64,000 nucleotides of DNA from Pasteurella atlantica. Lineage in GTDB: Bacteria > Pseudomonadota > Gammaproteobacteria > Enterobacterales > Pasteurellaceae. Both the position numbers and the translations under genes were made by a program. Shown here one piece after another: positions 34,729 through 43,937 of this stretch. Location of the stretch: the NCBI RefSeq assembly GCF_963693435.1, contig NZ_OY856306.1, forward strand, positions 310,001 through 374,000, read 5' to 3'. Within the stretch, counting starts at the first letter, position 1. Each line of letters opens with the position of its first letter. A model generated the notes under the pieces. That model ran no database searches, had not been told where the DNA came from, and saw only the letters and a list, made by a program, of their open reading frames with translations.

Positions 34729-36024
34729 ATGCTTAATTTCGCATATCAAGAACATAAAAAAACGTATTATTCTGATACGGCAAATATTCAATTTAAATTT
34801 ACACATTTATCTCAAAATCAAACCGCTGATGTATGTATTATTGGTGCAGGTTTCACTGGTTTATCAACAGCATTAGAACTTGCAGAACAAGGTAAAAGCG
34901 TGATTGTACTCGATGGTGCAAGAGTGGGCTTTGGTGCATCTGGTCGTAGTGGTGGTCAAGCCATTAATGGTTTTGAAGAAGGTGTAGAGTCTTATATTCG
35001 AGAACTCGGTTTAGAAAAAACCCGCAAAATTTGGGATATGTCCCTTGAAGCATTAGATATTATCCAAGAAAGAATAAAAAAATATAATATTCAATGTGAT
35101 TGGCAACAAGGCTACGCAACCTTAGCATTAAATGAACGCCGAATGGAAGAGCTTGAACTTTCAAGAAAAATAGTTCGAGACATTTTTGACTATAAATATT
35201 CCCAAATTTGGGATAAACAACAGTTACAACAACATTTGAACAGTGATATTTATCACGGTGCTTTGTACGACAGTCTTTCAGGACATTTACATCCTCTTAA
35301 TTACTGCTTAGGTTTAGCAAAAGCCTGCCAAGATTTAGGTGTACAAATTTATGAACATTCACCCGTAATCGCTCTTGATGTTACAACAAGTAAAATAACA
35401 GTAAAAACAGAGAAAGCCACCGTTATCGCTCAAGATGTTGTTCTTGCAACCAATGCCTATATTTCTGGATTATCCGATAAAATCCATTTTGGTATTGCCA
35501 ATAAAATTTTACCCGTAGAAAGTTTTATTATTGCCACAGAACCTTTAGAACAAAAAGTTGCAGATAATATAATCAATAATGGAATGTCTGTATGTGACAG
35601 TAATTATTTATTAAATTATTACCGATTAAGTGCGGATAATCGCTTATTATTTGGTAGTGATTCTAGTAATAATACGGATATGATCGCAAAAATGCGAAAA
35701 AATATGCTCAACGTATTTCCACATCTTGAAAGTGTAAAAATTGATTATGGTTGGGGAGGACCTATTGATATGACGCTGAATTCAGCCCCACATTTTGGTC
35801 GAATTCAGCCTAATTTATATTTTGCACAAGGTTTTTCAGGACACGGTGTTGCATTAACAGGATTAGCAGGTAGAATTATCAGTGAAGCAATTTGTGGAAA
35901 TGATGAAAGATTAGCTATTTTTGAACAATTAAATGTCCCAAGTCTTTGGGGGGGAAAGTTAGTCAAAAAAGCAGCGTTATATGTTGGTATGCGTTATTAT
36001 CGTTTCTTAGATAAATTCTGTTAA
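34729..36024 (+). CDS. FAD-dependent amine oxidase, PuuB-like
   Basis: The 431 residues align along their length with gamma-glutamylputrescine oxidase PuuB (426 residues) of the DAO family. A GxGxxG FAD motif (IIGAGFTGLSTALELAEQG, about residues 36-54) is followed by GFGASGRSGGQAINGF. The substrate domain has YLLNYYRLSADNRLLFGSD, and the C-terminal FSGHGVALTGLAGR closes the FAD site. None of the other puu genes are nearby, so the real substrate may be another secondary amine. It is 13 bases before map, so the two may be cotranscribed. Confidence 0.8.
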   Translation: MLNFAYQEHKKTYYSDTANIQFKFTHLSQNQTADVCIIGAGFTGLSTALELAEQGKSVIVLDGARVGFGASGRSGGQAINGFEEGVESYIRELGLEKTRKIWDMSLEALDIIQERIKKYNIQCDWQQGYATLALNERRMEELELSRKIVRDIFDYKYSQIWDKQQLQQHLNSDIYHGALYDSLSGHLHPLNYCLGLAKACQDLGVQIYEHSPVIALDVTTSKITVKTEKATVIAQDVVLATNAYISGLSDKIHFGIANKILPVESFIIATEPLEQKVADNIINNGMSVCDSNYLLNYYRLSADNRLLFGSDSSNNTDMIAKMRKNMLNVFPHLESVKIDYGWGGPIDMTLNSAPHFGRIQPNLYFAQGFSGHGVALTGLAGRIISEAICGNDERLAIFEQLNVPSLWGGKLVKKAALYVGMRYYRFLDKFC

Positions 36025-36037
36025 AAAGGTAAATTTA

Positions 36038-36838
36038 ATGAACAATATTCCAATTAGAACAGCAGCAGAAATTGAAAAATTACGTATCGCGTGTAAACTC
36101 GCCTCTGATATTTTAGTAATGATCGAACCCTATGTAAAAGAAGGTATTAGCACTGGTGAACTTGATCGTATTTGTCACGATTATATTGTAAATGAACAAA
36201 AAGCAATTCCAGCGTGCCTAAATTATCACGGATTTCCAAAATCAGTATGTATTTCAATTAACGAAGTCATTTGTCATGGTATCCCAAGTGATGATAAAAA
36301 ATTGAAAAAAGGCGATATTGTCAATATTGATGTAACCGTAATTAAAGATGGTTATTTTGGTGATAACTCAAAAATGTACTTTGTTGGTGAACCAACACTG
36401 AAAAGTAAGCGTCTTTGTGAAGTAACCCAAGAATCTTTATATAAAGCAATTCGTATTGTTAAACCCGGTATACGTTTAAATCAAATTGGTAAAGTAATCC
36501 AAACTTATGTAGAGAAAGAAGGTTTTTCCGTTGTACGTGAATATTGTGGGCACGGTATTGGTGTAGAATTCCATTGTGACCCACAAGTTTTACACTATTA
36601 TGGTGACGATGGTGGTGTGATTTTACAAGAAGGAATGGTGTTTACTATTGAACCGATGATCAATGCAGGTAAAAAAGAACTACGTTTAATGAAAGACGGC
36701 TGGACGGTAAAAACGAAAGATCGCAGTCATTCGGCACAATATGAACACCAAATTGTCGTCACTAAAAACGGCTGTGAAGTAATGACAATTCGTGATGAAG
36801 AATTAGATAAAATCTCACGAATAATGATCAATAGTTAA
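36038..36838 (+). CDS. map: Methionine aminopeptidase, type I
   Basis: Removes the initiator Met from new proteins. The 266 residues (E. coli 264) show the pita-bread fold metal ligands: Asp in VNIDVTVIKDGYFGD (two), His in CGHGIGVEFH, Glu in FTIEPM and Glu in YEHQIVVT. It is not next to rpsB as in many bacteria. Since map is essential, this may be the only copy or one of two. Confidence 0.95.
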   Translation: MNNIPIRTAAEIEKLRIACKLASDILVMIEPYVKEGISTGELDRICHDYIVNEQKAIPACLNYHGFPKSVCISINEVICHGIPSDDKKLKKGDIVNIDVTVIKDGYFGDNSKMYFVGEPTLKSKRLCEVTQESLYKAIRIVKPGIRLNQIGKVIQTYVEKEGFSVVREYCGHGIGVEFHCDPQVLHYYGDDGGVILQEGMVFTIEPMINAGKKELRLMKDGWTVKTKDRSHSAQYEHQIVVTKNGCEVMTIRDEELDKISRIMINS

Positions 36839-36850
36839 TTTTTAATTTTA

Positions 36851-36890
36851 TAGCGGTAAGATATTAATAAAAATTTGTAAATTTTTTTTA
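36851..36890. repeat. USS after map
   Basis: TAGCGGTAAGATATTAATAA then AAATTTGTAAATTT, forward orientation. Confidence 0.55.
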
Positions 36891-36922
36891 ATATAATTAA
36901 AAATGGTTGTTATTTAAACATT

Positions 36923-36956
36923 AAGAGAACATAATAATAGGCAATTATGTTCTCTT
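36923..36956. promoter_or_regulatory. Perfect 13-base-pair palindrome before fucR
   Basis: AAGAGAACATAAT (36923-36935) and ATTATGTTCTCTT (36944-36956) with an 8-base centre, ending 15 bases before the fucR ATG. It could be a terminator for map (short TTTATATTATT follows) or an operator for the regulator itself. Confidence 0.5.
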
Positions 36957-36971
36957 TATATTATTCACAAA

Positions 36972-37721
36972 ATGACAAAACGAATAGATCTTATATTAGA
37001 AGACGTAAACCGACTTGGAAAAGTTGAGGTTATTAATTTAGCCAAAGAATACGGTGTTTCTGTAGAAACCATTCGCCGTGATTTAACGGCTTTAGAAAAA
37101 AAAGGACTACTGTATCGAGTACACGGCGGAGCGATCAATAAAAAAGTGAAAGATGCAGGCAACTCTTTTCAAACAAGACAGCGTTATAACCTAGATAAAA
37201 AGAAAATTATTGCACAAAATGCAATGGAATATTTATTTGAAGATATGGTTATTGGGTTGGATGCAAGCTCTTCAAGTTGGCATTTTTCCCAGTTAATGCC
37301 AGATATCCCTTGTACCGTTGTAACAAACTCAATGCATAATATGACAGCTTTAGTGAACAAGCCAAATGTTAAAACCATCGCAACAGGTGGCGTTTATTCA
37401 AGTAAATATAATGCATTTTACGGACCATTATCGGAACATTTATTGTCACGTTTACATATTGATATTAGCTTTATTTCTTGTGTAGGCTTTGATAGTGAAG
37501 GAAAAATTTGGGAATCCAATGAACTCAATGCGTCGGTAAAACAGAAATTAATGAATGTCTCTAAGCAAGTTTTTTTACTCGCAGATGATTCAAAATATCA
37601 AAAAACCAATTTAATTCAACTTTCAGATTTTTCTCAAATTGATATGCTTTTTACCACAGAAGGTGTTGATAATCATTTATATGAATGTTGCAAAACCCAC
37701 AATGTTTCTTTAATAAAATGA
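36972..37721 (+). CDS. fucR: DeoR-family regulator of the fucose locus
   Basis: The 249 residues start with a DeoR-type helix-turn-helix (VEVINLAKEYGVSVETIRRDLTALEKKGLLYRVHGGA, about 18-55). A sugar-phosphate-sensing domain follows (GLDASSSSWHFSQLM, NSMHNMTAL, ISCVGFD, LLADDSKY). E. coli FucR (243 residues) is an activator responding to fuculose-1-phosphate; the name here rests on similarity and on the adjacent fuc genes. No clear Shine-Dalgarno precedes the ATG. The stop codon lies inside a terminator stem. Confidence 0.88.
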   Translation: MTKRIDLILEDVNRLGKVEVINLAKEYGVSVETIRRDLTALEKKGLLYRVHGGAINKKVKDAGNSFQTRQRYNLDKKKIIAQNAMEYLFEDMVIGLDASSSSWHFSQLMPDIPCTVVTNSMHNMTALVNKPNVKTIATGGVYSSKYNAFYGPLSEHLLSRLHIDISFISCVGFDSEGKIWESNELNASVKQKLMNVSKQVFLLADDSKYQKTNLIQLSDFSQIDMLFTTEGVDNHLYECCKTHNVSLIK

Positions 37722-37747
37722 CCGACTTTCCATAAATCGGTCATTTT
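37715..37747 (+). terminator. Terminator of fucR
   Basis: AAAATGACCGA (37715-37725) pairs perfectly with TCGGTCATTTT (37737-37747). The stem includes the fucR stop codon TGA. Confidence 0.75.
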
Positions 37748-37791
37748 CAGTCAAAAAATATTCATTTTTAGCTTTCAAAAACAGCATTTTT

Positions 37792-37807
37792 TGTGAGTCA
37801 TATCACA
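37792..37807. promoter_or_regulatory. CRP binding site before fucI
   Basis: TGTGA-GTCATA-TCACA, a perfect consensus palindrome, centred about 116 bases before the fucI ATG. AT-rich -10 candidates lie at 37824-37837 (TATAAA, TATTAT), which would place the site near -37 to -45, a class II-like position. Confidence 0.8.
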
Positions 37808-37915
37808 AAACCAACATCAAAATTATAAAATTATTATTCTTTTTCTTTTTTTTGTTTGAAAATAACTTTCAGAAAGTAAGTATTTTTCTTAATCAAAAAA
37901 AGAGGAAGAATAAAA

Positions 37916-39682
37916 ATGAAAACATACAAATCTGCATTACCAAAAATTGGTATCCGTCCAACTATTGATGGTCGTCGTATGGGAGTACGTGAATCCCTTG
38001 AAGATCAAACAATGAATATGGCGAAATCGGTTAAACAATTATTAGAGAGCAAAATTTATCACACAACTGGCGAGAAAGTAGAATGTGTGATCGCTGATAC
38101 TTGTATTGGTGGGGTAACCGAAGCCGCAGCTTGTGCTGAGAAATTTAAACGTGAAAATGTGGGTGCAACGATTACGGTTACACCTTGTTGGTGCTATGGT
38201 TCTGAAACCATTGATATGGATCCACACCTTCCAAAAGCGATTTGGGGTTTCAATGGTACTGAACGTCCAGGGGCAGTTTATTTAGCGGCGTCTCTTGCTG
38301 GGCATAACCAAATGGGCTTACCAGCATTCTCTATTTATGGAACAGAAGTTTGCGAAGCAGACGACACATCAATCCCAGCAGATGTTGAAGAAAAATTATT
38401 ACGCTTTGCTCGTGCTGCATTAACTGTTGCAAGCATTCGTGGTAAATCTTACTTATCAATCGGTGCGGTTTCAATGGGTATCGCAGGTTCTATCGTAAAT
38501 CAACCATTCTTCCAAGAATATTTAGGTATGCGTAATGAATATGTGGATATGACCGAAATCAAACGCCGCCTCGATCGTGAAATTTATGATAAAGAAGAAT
38601 TTGAATTAGCCTTCAAATGGGTAAAAGAAAATTGCCCAGAAGGTATTGATGTAAACGCACCTGAAAATCAACGTACCCCTGAAGAACGTGAAGAACTTTG
38701 GGCAACAGTGGTTAAAATGACAATTATTGTGCGTGATTTAATGGCAGGTAATCCACGTTTAGCAGACTTAAACTTCGGTGAAGAAGCATTAGGACATAAT
38801 GCCGTGTTAGCAGGTTTCCAAGGTCAACGTCACTGGACAGATCATCTTCCAAACGGCGACTTTATGGAAGCGGTATTAAATACGACTTATGACTGGAATG
38901 GTTTACGTCCGCCACATCTGCTTGCCACAGAAAATGATAGCTTAAATGGTGTGGGAATGTTGTTGGGTAATGGCTTAACAGGTCAAGCTCAAATTTTTGC
39001 TGACGTGCGTACTTACTGGTCGCCTGAATCAGTCGAAAAAGCAACCGGCTTTAAACCAGAAGTGGGCTTTATCCATTTAGTAAACTCAGGTTCTGCAACT
39101 TTGGACGGAACAGGACAACACACAGATAAAGACGGAAAACCAGTAATCAAACCATTCTGGGAAGTGACTGAAGAAGATGCTAAACGTTGTTATGAAAATA
39201 CCAAATGGTGTCCAGCGGTTCACGAATACTTCCGTGGGGGCGGTTACTCATCTCAATACTTAACCAAAGGTGGAATGCCTTTCACTATGCACCGTATCAA
39301 TATTGTTAAAGGTATCGGTCCTGTGTTACAAATTGCAGAAGGTTGGTCTGTTGATTTACCAGAACACGTACACGATATCTTGAATAAACGTACCAATGAA
39401 ACGTGGCCAACAACTTGGTTTACACCACGCTTAACAGGTAAAGGGGCATTCACTGATGTGTATTCTGTAATGGCGAACTGGGGTGCAAACCACTGTGTGG
39501 CAACTTACGGACACGTTGGTGCAGATTTAATTACCCTTGCATCAATGCTACGTATTCCAGTTTGTATGCACAACGTTGATGAGAAAGACATCTTCCGTCC
39601 AAGTGCATGGAGTGCATTCGGTCAAGATAAAGAAGGTCAAGATTATCGTGCTTGTGCAAACTTCGGTGCATTATATAAATAG
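37916..39682 (+). CDS. fucI: L-fucose isomerase
   Basis: Converts L-fucose to L-fuculose, a Mn-dependent step. The 588 residues (E. coli 591) match closely from the start [21 protein letters not shown] to the end. First structural gene of the locus, behind AGAGGAAGA and the CRP site. Codon use is rich in CGT and GGT, suggesting high expression when induced. The 100-base gap to fucK holds a hairpin. Confidence 0.97.
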   Translation: MKTYKSALPKIGIRPTIDGRRMGVRESLEDQTMNMAKSVKQLLESKIYHTTGEKVECVIADTCIGGVTEAAACAEKFKRENVGATITVTPCWCYGSETIDMDPHLPKAIWGFNGTERPGAVYLAASLAGHNQMGLPAFSIYGTEVCEADDTSIPADVEEKLLRFARAALTVASIRGKSYLSIGAVSMGIAGSIVNQPFFQEYLGMRNEYVDMTEIKRRLDREIYDKEEFELAFKWVKENCPEGIDVNAPENQRTPEEREELWATVVKMTIIVRDLMAGNPRLADLNFGEEALGHNAVLAGFQGQRHWTDHLPNGDFMEAVLNTTYDWNGLRPPHLLATENDSLNGVGMLLGNGLTGQAQIFADVRTYWSPESVEKATGFKPEVGFIHLVNSGSATLDGTGQHTDKDGKPVIKPFWEVTEEDAKRCYENTKWCPAVHEYFRGGGYSSQYLTKGGMPFTMHRINIVKGIGPVLQIAEGWSVDLPEHVHDILNKRTNETWPTTWFTPRLTGKGAFTDVYSVMANWGANHCVATYGHVGADLITLASMLRIPVCMHNVDEKDIFRPSAWSAFGQDKEGQDYRACANFGALYK

Positions 39683-39709
39683 AAAGCATAAATAATCAGT
39701 AACAATCAA

Positions 39710-39738
39710 AGTGCGACTAGTGATTGATTAGTCGCACT
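39710..39738 (+). promoter_or_regulatory. Hairpin between fucI and fucK
   Basis: AGTGCGACTA (39710-39719) pairs perfectly with TAGTCGCACT (39729-39738). There is no U-tract after it. It may protect the fucI message or reduce expression of later genes. Confidence 0.5.
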
Positions 39739-39782
39739 ACAACTCAAATCTTATTTTAATTCTATTAAAAGGGGAGGCGTGA

Positions 39783-41243
39783 ATGTCTATTGCACTCATT
39801 TTTGACTGTGGCGCGACTAATTTACGCACAATTGCGATTGATGAAAAAGGCAAAATTGTGGCTTCTCATCACATTGCAAACAACACTCAACCAGATCCTG
39901 AAAACCCACAATATCATATTTGGGATTTCGCAGAAATTTGGCAAAAGTTAGAAACTTGTGCTGAACAAACAATTGCAAATTTACAAAAAAATCACACCGC
40001 TTTATCGGATATTAAAGGGATTGCTGTCACTACTTTTGGGGTGGACGGTGCACCTTTTGATAAAGAGGGCAAACAACTTTATCCGATTATTTCGTGGAAA
40101 TGTCCACGCACCTTACCTGTGATGGCAAACCTTGATAAATACTTAAATGTTGAGCAGTTATATCAACGTAATGGTATCGGTCAATACAGCTTTAATACCC
40201 TTTTCAAATTATTATGGCTTAAAGAAAATAAACCTGATGTATTCCAAAAAATGGATAAATGGGTGTTTATTTCTTCAATGCTTAGCCAACGTTTAACGGG
40301 TAAATTTACCACTGACCGCACAATGGCGGGTACATCAATGATGACTAATCTTGAAAGCAATGATTGGGATAGTGAGGTGTTATCCGTTTTAGGTTTAACC
40401 AAAACTCATTTTCCAACAATGGTCAATGCTGGCGATAAAATCGGCATATTATCAAAAGAGTTAGCTCAAAAATTTGGTTTAAATGAAGTGCCTGTTATCT
40501 CTTGCGGACACGATACGCAATTTGCGGTATTTGGTTCAGGTGCAGGTTTAAATCAGCCTGTATTAAGTTCTGGTACGTGGGAAATTTTAATGGCAAGAAC
40601 CGAAAAAGCCGAGCCACATATTGAATTTGTGCCACAAGGTTTAACCACTGAATTTGACGCACAAGATCGTTGCTTTAACCCTGCTGTGCAATGGGTTGGA
40701 TCTGGCGTGATGGAATGGATCGGTAAGCTCTTCTTTGCTGATGTGGTGGGAACAGATAAATATTATCCAACAATGATCGGCGAAGGCGAAAAAGTCGCGG
40801 TGGGTTCAAATGGTATTCGCTTTACAGGCACGTTCGCGGCAACAGATAAACCTGTGGGCTTAGGTGGAATTACTGGCTTATCAATGCACAATCAACGTGG
40901 ACAGATTTATCGTGCAGCGTTGGAATATATGGCATTACAACTTAAAAATGGTCTAGAAGTATTACAAAAAGTCAGCCACTTTGAAGCAGAAAGTTTAATT
41001 TGTGTGGGTGGTGGTTCTAAAAATCGATTATGGAATCAAATCCGTGCCGATGTTTTAGGGTTGCCATTAGATATTGTTGATGTTGCAGAAAGCACCGTGT
41101 TAGGGGCAGCAATGTTTACCTTTGCCGGTGTGGGTGTGTTTGAAAATGTCGAACAAGCTCAACAACAAATGCAACCAAATAAACAACGTATTTATCCGTC
41201 ACAAAATAGTGAAAGCTATCAAAAATGGTTACAAGAGATTTAA
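39783..41243 (+). CDS. fucK: L-fuculokinase
   Basis: Phosphorylates L-fuculose to L-fuculose-1-phosphate. The 486 residues (E. coli 482) belong to the FGGY kinase family: N-terminal ALIFDCGATNLRTIAID nucleotide-binding strand-loop, middle SCGHDTQFAVFGSG, and C-terminal ICVGGGSKNRLWNQIRAD. RBS GGGGAGG. A USS (39971-40002) is embedded in the coding sequence near residue 65. Confidence 0.96.
   Translation: MSIALIFDCGATNLRTIAIDEKGKIVASHHIANNTQPDPENPQYHIWDFAEIWQKLETCAEQTIANLQKNHTALSDIKGIAVTTFGVDGAPFDKEGKQLYPIISWKCPRTLPVMANLDKYLNVEQLYQRNGIGQYSFNTLFKLLWLKENKPDVFQKMDKWVFISSMLSQRLTGKFTTDRTMAGTSMMTNLESNDWDSEVLSVLGLTKTHFPTMVNAGDKIGILSKELAQKFGLNEVPVISCGHDTQFAVFGSGAGLNQPVLSSGTWEILMARTEKAEPHIEFVPQGLTTEFDAQDRCFNPAVQWVGSGVMEWIGKLFFADVVGTDKYYPTMIGEGEKVAVGSNGIRFTGTFAATDKPVGLGGITGLSMHNQRGQIYRAALEYMALQLKNGLEVLQKVSHFEAESLICVGGGSKNRLWNQIRADVLGLPLDIVDVAESTVLGAAMFTFAGVGVFENVEQAQQQMQPNKQRIYPSQNSESYQKWLQEI
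39971..40002. repeat. USS inside fucK
   Basis: AATTGCAAATTTACAAAAAA then ATCACACCGCTT, in codons for NLQKNHTA. Confidence 0.55.
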
Positions 41244-41305
41244 AAATTTGTTTTTAAAAAGTATTAAAAAATAACACATATTAAAAGAAAACTAAGGAAA
41301 ATTGT

Positions 41306-41740
41306 ATGTTAAAAGGTATTCATCCAGCAATCTCACCAGAGTTGCTAAAAATACTTGCAGAAATGGGACACGGTGATGAACTTGTTTTATCTGATGCTCA
41401 TTTTCCTGCTCATTCACTTCATCATAAAGTTATTCGTGCCGATGGAATTAGCGTTAGCACCTTATTAAGTGGCATTAGCCCACTCTTTGAATTTGATGCT
41501 TATGTTGATGCACCGTTAGTAATGATGCAAGCAGTGGAAGGCGATACACTCGATCCAACGGTTGAGAAAAACTACTTAAATGCAATCCAACAAGCGGTCG
41601 GATTTACACCAAAATTAACAAGAATTGATCGCTTTGCCTTTTATGATCGTGCCAAAACTGCTTATGCCGTTGTTATCAGTGGCGAAACGGCAAAATATGG
41701 CAATATCATCATTAAAAAAGGTGTGACACCTATTATTTAA
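41306..41740 (+). CDS. fucU: L-fucose mutarotase
   Basis: Interconverts alpha- and beta-L-fucose so the isomerase gets its preferred anomer. The 144 residues (E. coli FucU 140) match the RbsD/FucU family: [20 protein letters not shown] with the active-site His (about residue 21), and the late [29 protein letters not shown]. It is 62 bases after fucK and 17 before fucA. Confidence 0.96.
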   Translation: MLKGIHPAISPELLKILAEMGHGDELVLSDAHFPAHSLHHKVIRADGISVSTLLSGISPLFEFDAYVDAPLVMMQAVEGDTLDPTVEKNYLNAIQQAVGFTPKLTRIDRFAFYDRAKTAYAVVISGETAKYGNIIIKKGVTPII

Positions 41741-41757
41741 ATTAGAGGAAATTAGAA

Positions 41758-42405
41758 ATGAACAGAAAAGAATTATCAAGAAAAATTATTGATACCTGTT
41801 TAGAAATGACTCGTTTGGGGTTAAACCAAGGTACAGCGGGTAATGTAAGTGTACGTTATAAAGATGGTATGCTAATCACACCAACGGGGACACCTTATGA
41901 ATTATTAACCGAAGACAGTATTGTTTATGTAGATGGAAACCGCAATTTTGAAGAAGGGAAATTGCCTTCAAGTGAATGGAATTTCCACCTTGCGGTTTAT
42001 GAAAACCGTCCTGATTGCGACGCTGTAATCCATAATCACGCCGTAAACTGTGCCGCAGTGTCTATTTTAGAAAAAGAAATCCCAGCTATTCACTATATGA
42101 TTGCGGTTGGCGGAACAGATCATATTCCTTGCGTACCTTATGCAACTTTTGGTTCTCGTAAATTAGCAGAATATGTGGGTGAGGGTATCAAAGAAAGTAA
42201 AGCAATTTTACTGGCTCATCACGGCTTTATTGGTGCGGATAAAAATCTAGACAAAGCACTATGGCTAGCTCACGAAGTAGAAGTTTTAGCAGAGTGGTAT
42301 CTTAAATTGTTAGCAACTAATCAGCCTATTCCAACCCTTCCAAAAGAAGAGATGGAAGTCGTGTTAGAGAAATTCAAATCTTATGGTTTAAGAATCGAAG
42401 AATAA
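41758..42405 (+). CDS. fucA: L-fuculose-phosphate aldolase
   Basis: Splits L-fuculose-1-phosphate into dihydroxyacetone phosphate and L-lactaldehyde. The 215 residues equal E. coli FucA. The catalytic E73 and zinc ligands H92, H94 and H155 are all at the same positions (SSEWNFH, HNHAVN, AHHGF). RBS GAGGAA. Followed after 17 bases by the ABC transporter genes, so sugar import and breakdown are on one transcript. Confidence 0.97.
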   Translation: MNRKELSRKIIDTCLEMTRLGLNQGTAGNVSVRYKDGMLITPTGTPYELLTEDSIVYVDGNRNFEEGKLPSSEWNFHLAVYENRPDCDAVIHNHAVNCAAVSILEKEIPAIHYMIAVGGTDHIPCVPYATFGSRKLAEYVGEGIKESKAILLAHHGFIGADKNLDKALWLAHEVEVLAEWYLKLLATNQPIPTLPKEEMEVVLEKFKSYGLRIEE

Positions 42406-42422
42406 TTCAATTGGAGTGTGCT

Positions 42423-43922
42423 ATGTCAAAACAACAAGAAACACTACTTGCAATGAAAGGTATCTCCAAATCTTTTTCTGGTGTTGTAGCATTGAAAAAT
42501 GCTGAAATTGATTTGAAGGCTGGAGAAGTTGTTGCTCTTATGGGGGAAAATGGGGCTGGAAAATCTACATTAATGAAAATCCTAACAGGGATATATAGTA
42601 GAGATTCTGGTACCGTTACCTATATGGGCAAGGAAGTAGAATATAAAGGACCGTCTGAATCAGAAGAAGATGGTATTGCTATCGTTCACCAAGAACTTAA
42701 TATGATGAATGACTTAACTGTTGCTCAAAATCTGTTTATTGGTAAAGAATCAATGAATGGTTTTTTCATCGATGATGCCGAGATGAATAGAAAAGCAAGA
42801 GAGCTATTTAAAATATTAAATATTGATATTGACCCAGCCGAAAAAATAGAAAACCTTACTGTTGGGAAGCAGCAAATGGTAGAAATTGCAAAAGCTATAT
42901 CAAAAAATGCGAAAGTTATTATTTTTGATGAACCAACTGCCGCTCTCACAGACTCTGAGATAGACGAGTTATTTAAAGTCATCAATGATTTGCGAGATAA
43001 AGGCACGGGTATGATATATATTTCTCACCGAATGGATGAGATAAATATTATATCTGATCGGGTAACTGTAATGCGAGATGGTGAATTTGTCGGTACTTTG
43101 GTCACCAAAGAGTGTGATAAAAACGATATTATTAAGCTTATGGTTGGTCGTACCATTTTTGCAGAACCTAAAGCACAATCTAATGTAGATCCTGATGCTC
43201 CAGTTATATTGAAGTGTGAAAATCTGAATCGTGGAAAGTATGTTAAAGATGTAAGTTTCGAATTGAGAAAAGGAGAAATTTTAAGCTTTGCAGGGTTGAT
43301 GGGAGCAGGACGAACTGAGGTTGCAAGACTTATATTCGGTGCAGATAGAAAAGATTCTGGGAAAGTTTACATAAATGGTAAAGAAGTTCAGATAGATTCT
43401 CCTAAAGATGCGGTGGCTGCAGGGATCGGTTATCTATCAGAAGATAGAAAAAGATATGGTCTTATCGTTGATAAGCCAGTAGAAGAGAATACCGTAATAG
43501 CCAACCTTGACTCATTTATGAAAGGACTATTTATTGATACTGAAAAATCTCGAGAAGTATCAAAGAAATACGTAAATGAACTAAAAACAAAAACACCTAG
43601 TGTCGAACAACCAGTTAAAAAGCTTTCTGGTGGTAACCAACAAAAGGTTGTTATCGCTAAATGGCTCGTTAGAGACTGCGATATTCTTATATTTGATGAA
43701 CCTACAAGAGGTATAGATATTGGTGCTAAAAGTGAAATCTATCATTTAATGGAAGAATTAGCTCAGCAAGGAAAGTCAATTATTATGGTTTCATCAGAAC
43801 TTCCAGAAGTCCTTCGTATGAGTGATCGAGTTATTGTTATGTGTGAAGGTAAAGTGACAGGCACATTCGACATATCCGAAGCCACTCAAGAACGTATTAT
43901 GCAAGCAGCGACAAATCGCTAG
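42423..43922 (+). CDS. Sugar ABC transporter ATPase, double domain (RbsA/MglA type)
   Basis: Powers sugar import. The 499 residues carry two ABC domains. The first has Walker A GENGAGKST (about 40-48) and Walker B IIFDEPTAAL; the second has a degenerate Walker A (GLMGAGRTE) as usual for RbsA and MglA, an LSGGNQQKV signature and IFDEPTRGIDIGAK. Start ATG 42423 is chosen behind TTGGAG; an earlier in-frame TTG at 42411 overlaps that site. By context it imports L-fucose, replacing FucP. The gene uses many AGA and ATA codons, unlike fucI or fucO, which suggests separate ancestry. Confidence 0.92.
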   Translation: MSKQQETLLAMKGISKSFSGVVALKNAEIDLKAGEVVALMGENGAGKSTLMKILTGIYSRDSGTVTYMGKEVEYKGPSESEEDGIAIVHQELNMMNDLTVAQNLFIGKESMNGFFIDDAEMNRKARELFKILNIDIDPAEKIENLTVGKQQMVEIAKAISKNAKVIIFDEPTAALTDSEIDELFKVINDLRDKGTGMIYISHRMDEINIISDRVTVMRDGEFVGTLVTKECDKNDIIKLMVGRTIFAEPKAQSNVDPDAPVILKCENLNRGKYVKDVSFELRKGEILSFAGLMGAGRTEVARLIFGADRKDSGKVYINGKEVQIDSPKDAVAAGIGYLSEDRKRYGLIVDKPVEENTVIANLDSFMKGLFIDTEKSREVSKKYVNELKTKTPSVEQPVKKLSGGNQQKVVIAKWLVRDCDILIFDEPTRGIDIGAKSEIYHLMEELAQQGKSIIMVSSELPEVLRMSDRVIVMCEGKVTGTFDISEATQERIMQAATNR

Positions 43923-43937
43923 AAAAGGAGAGAGACA

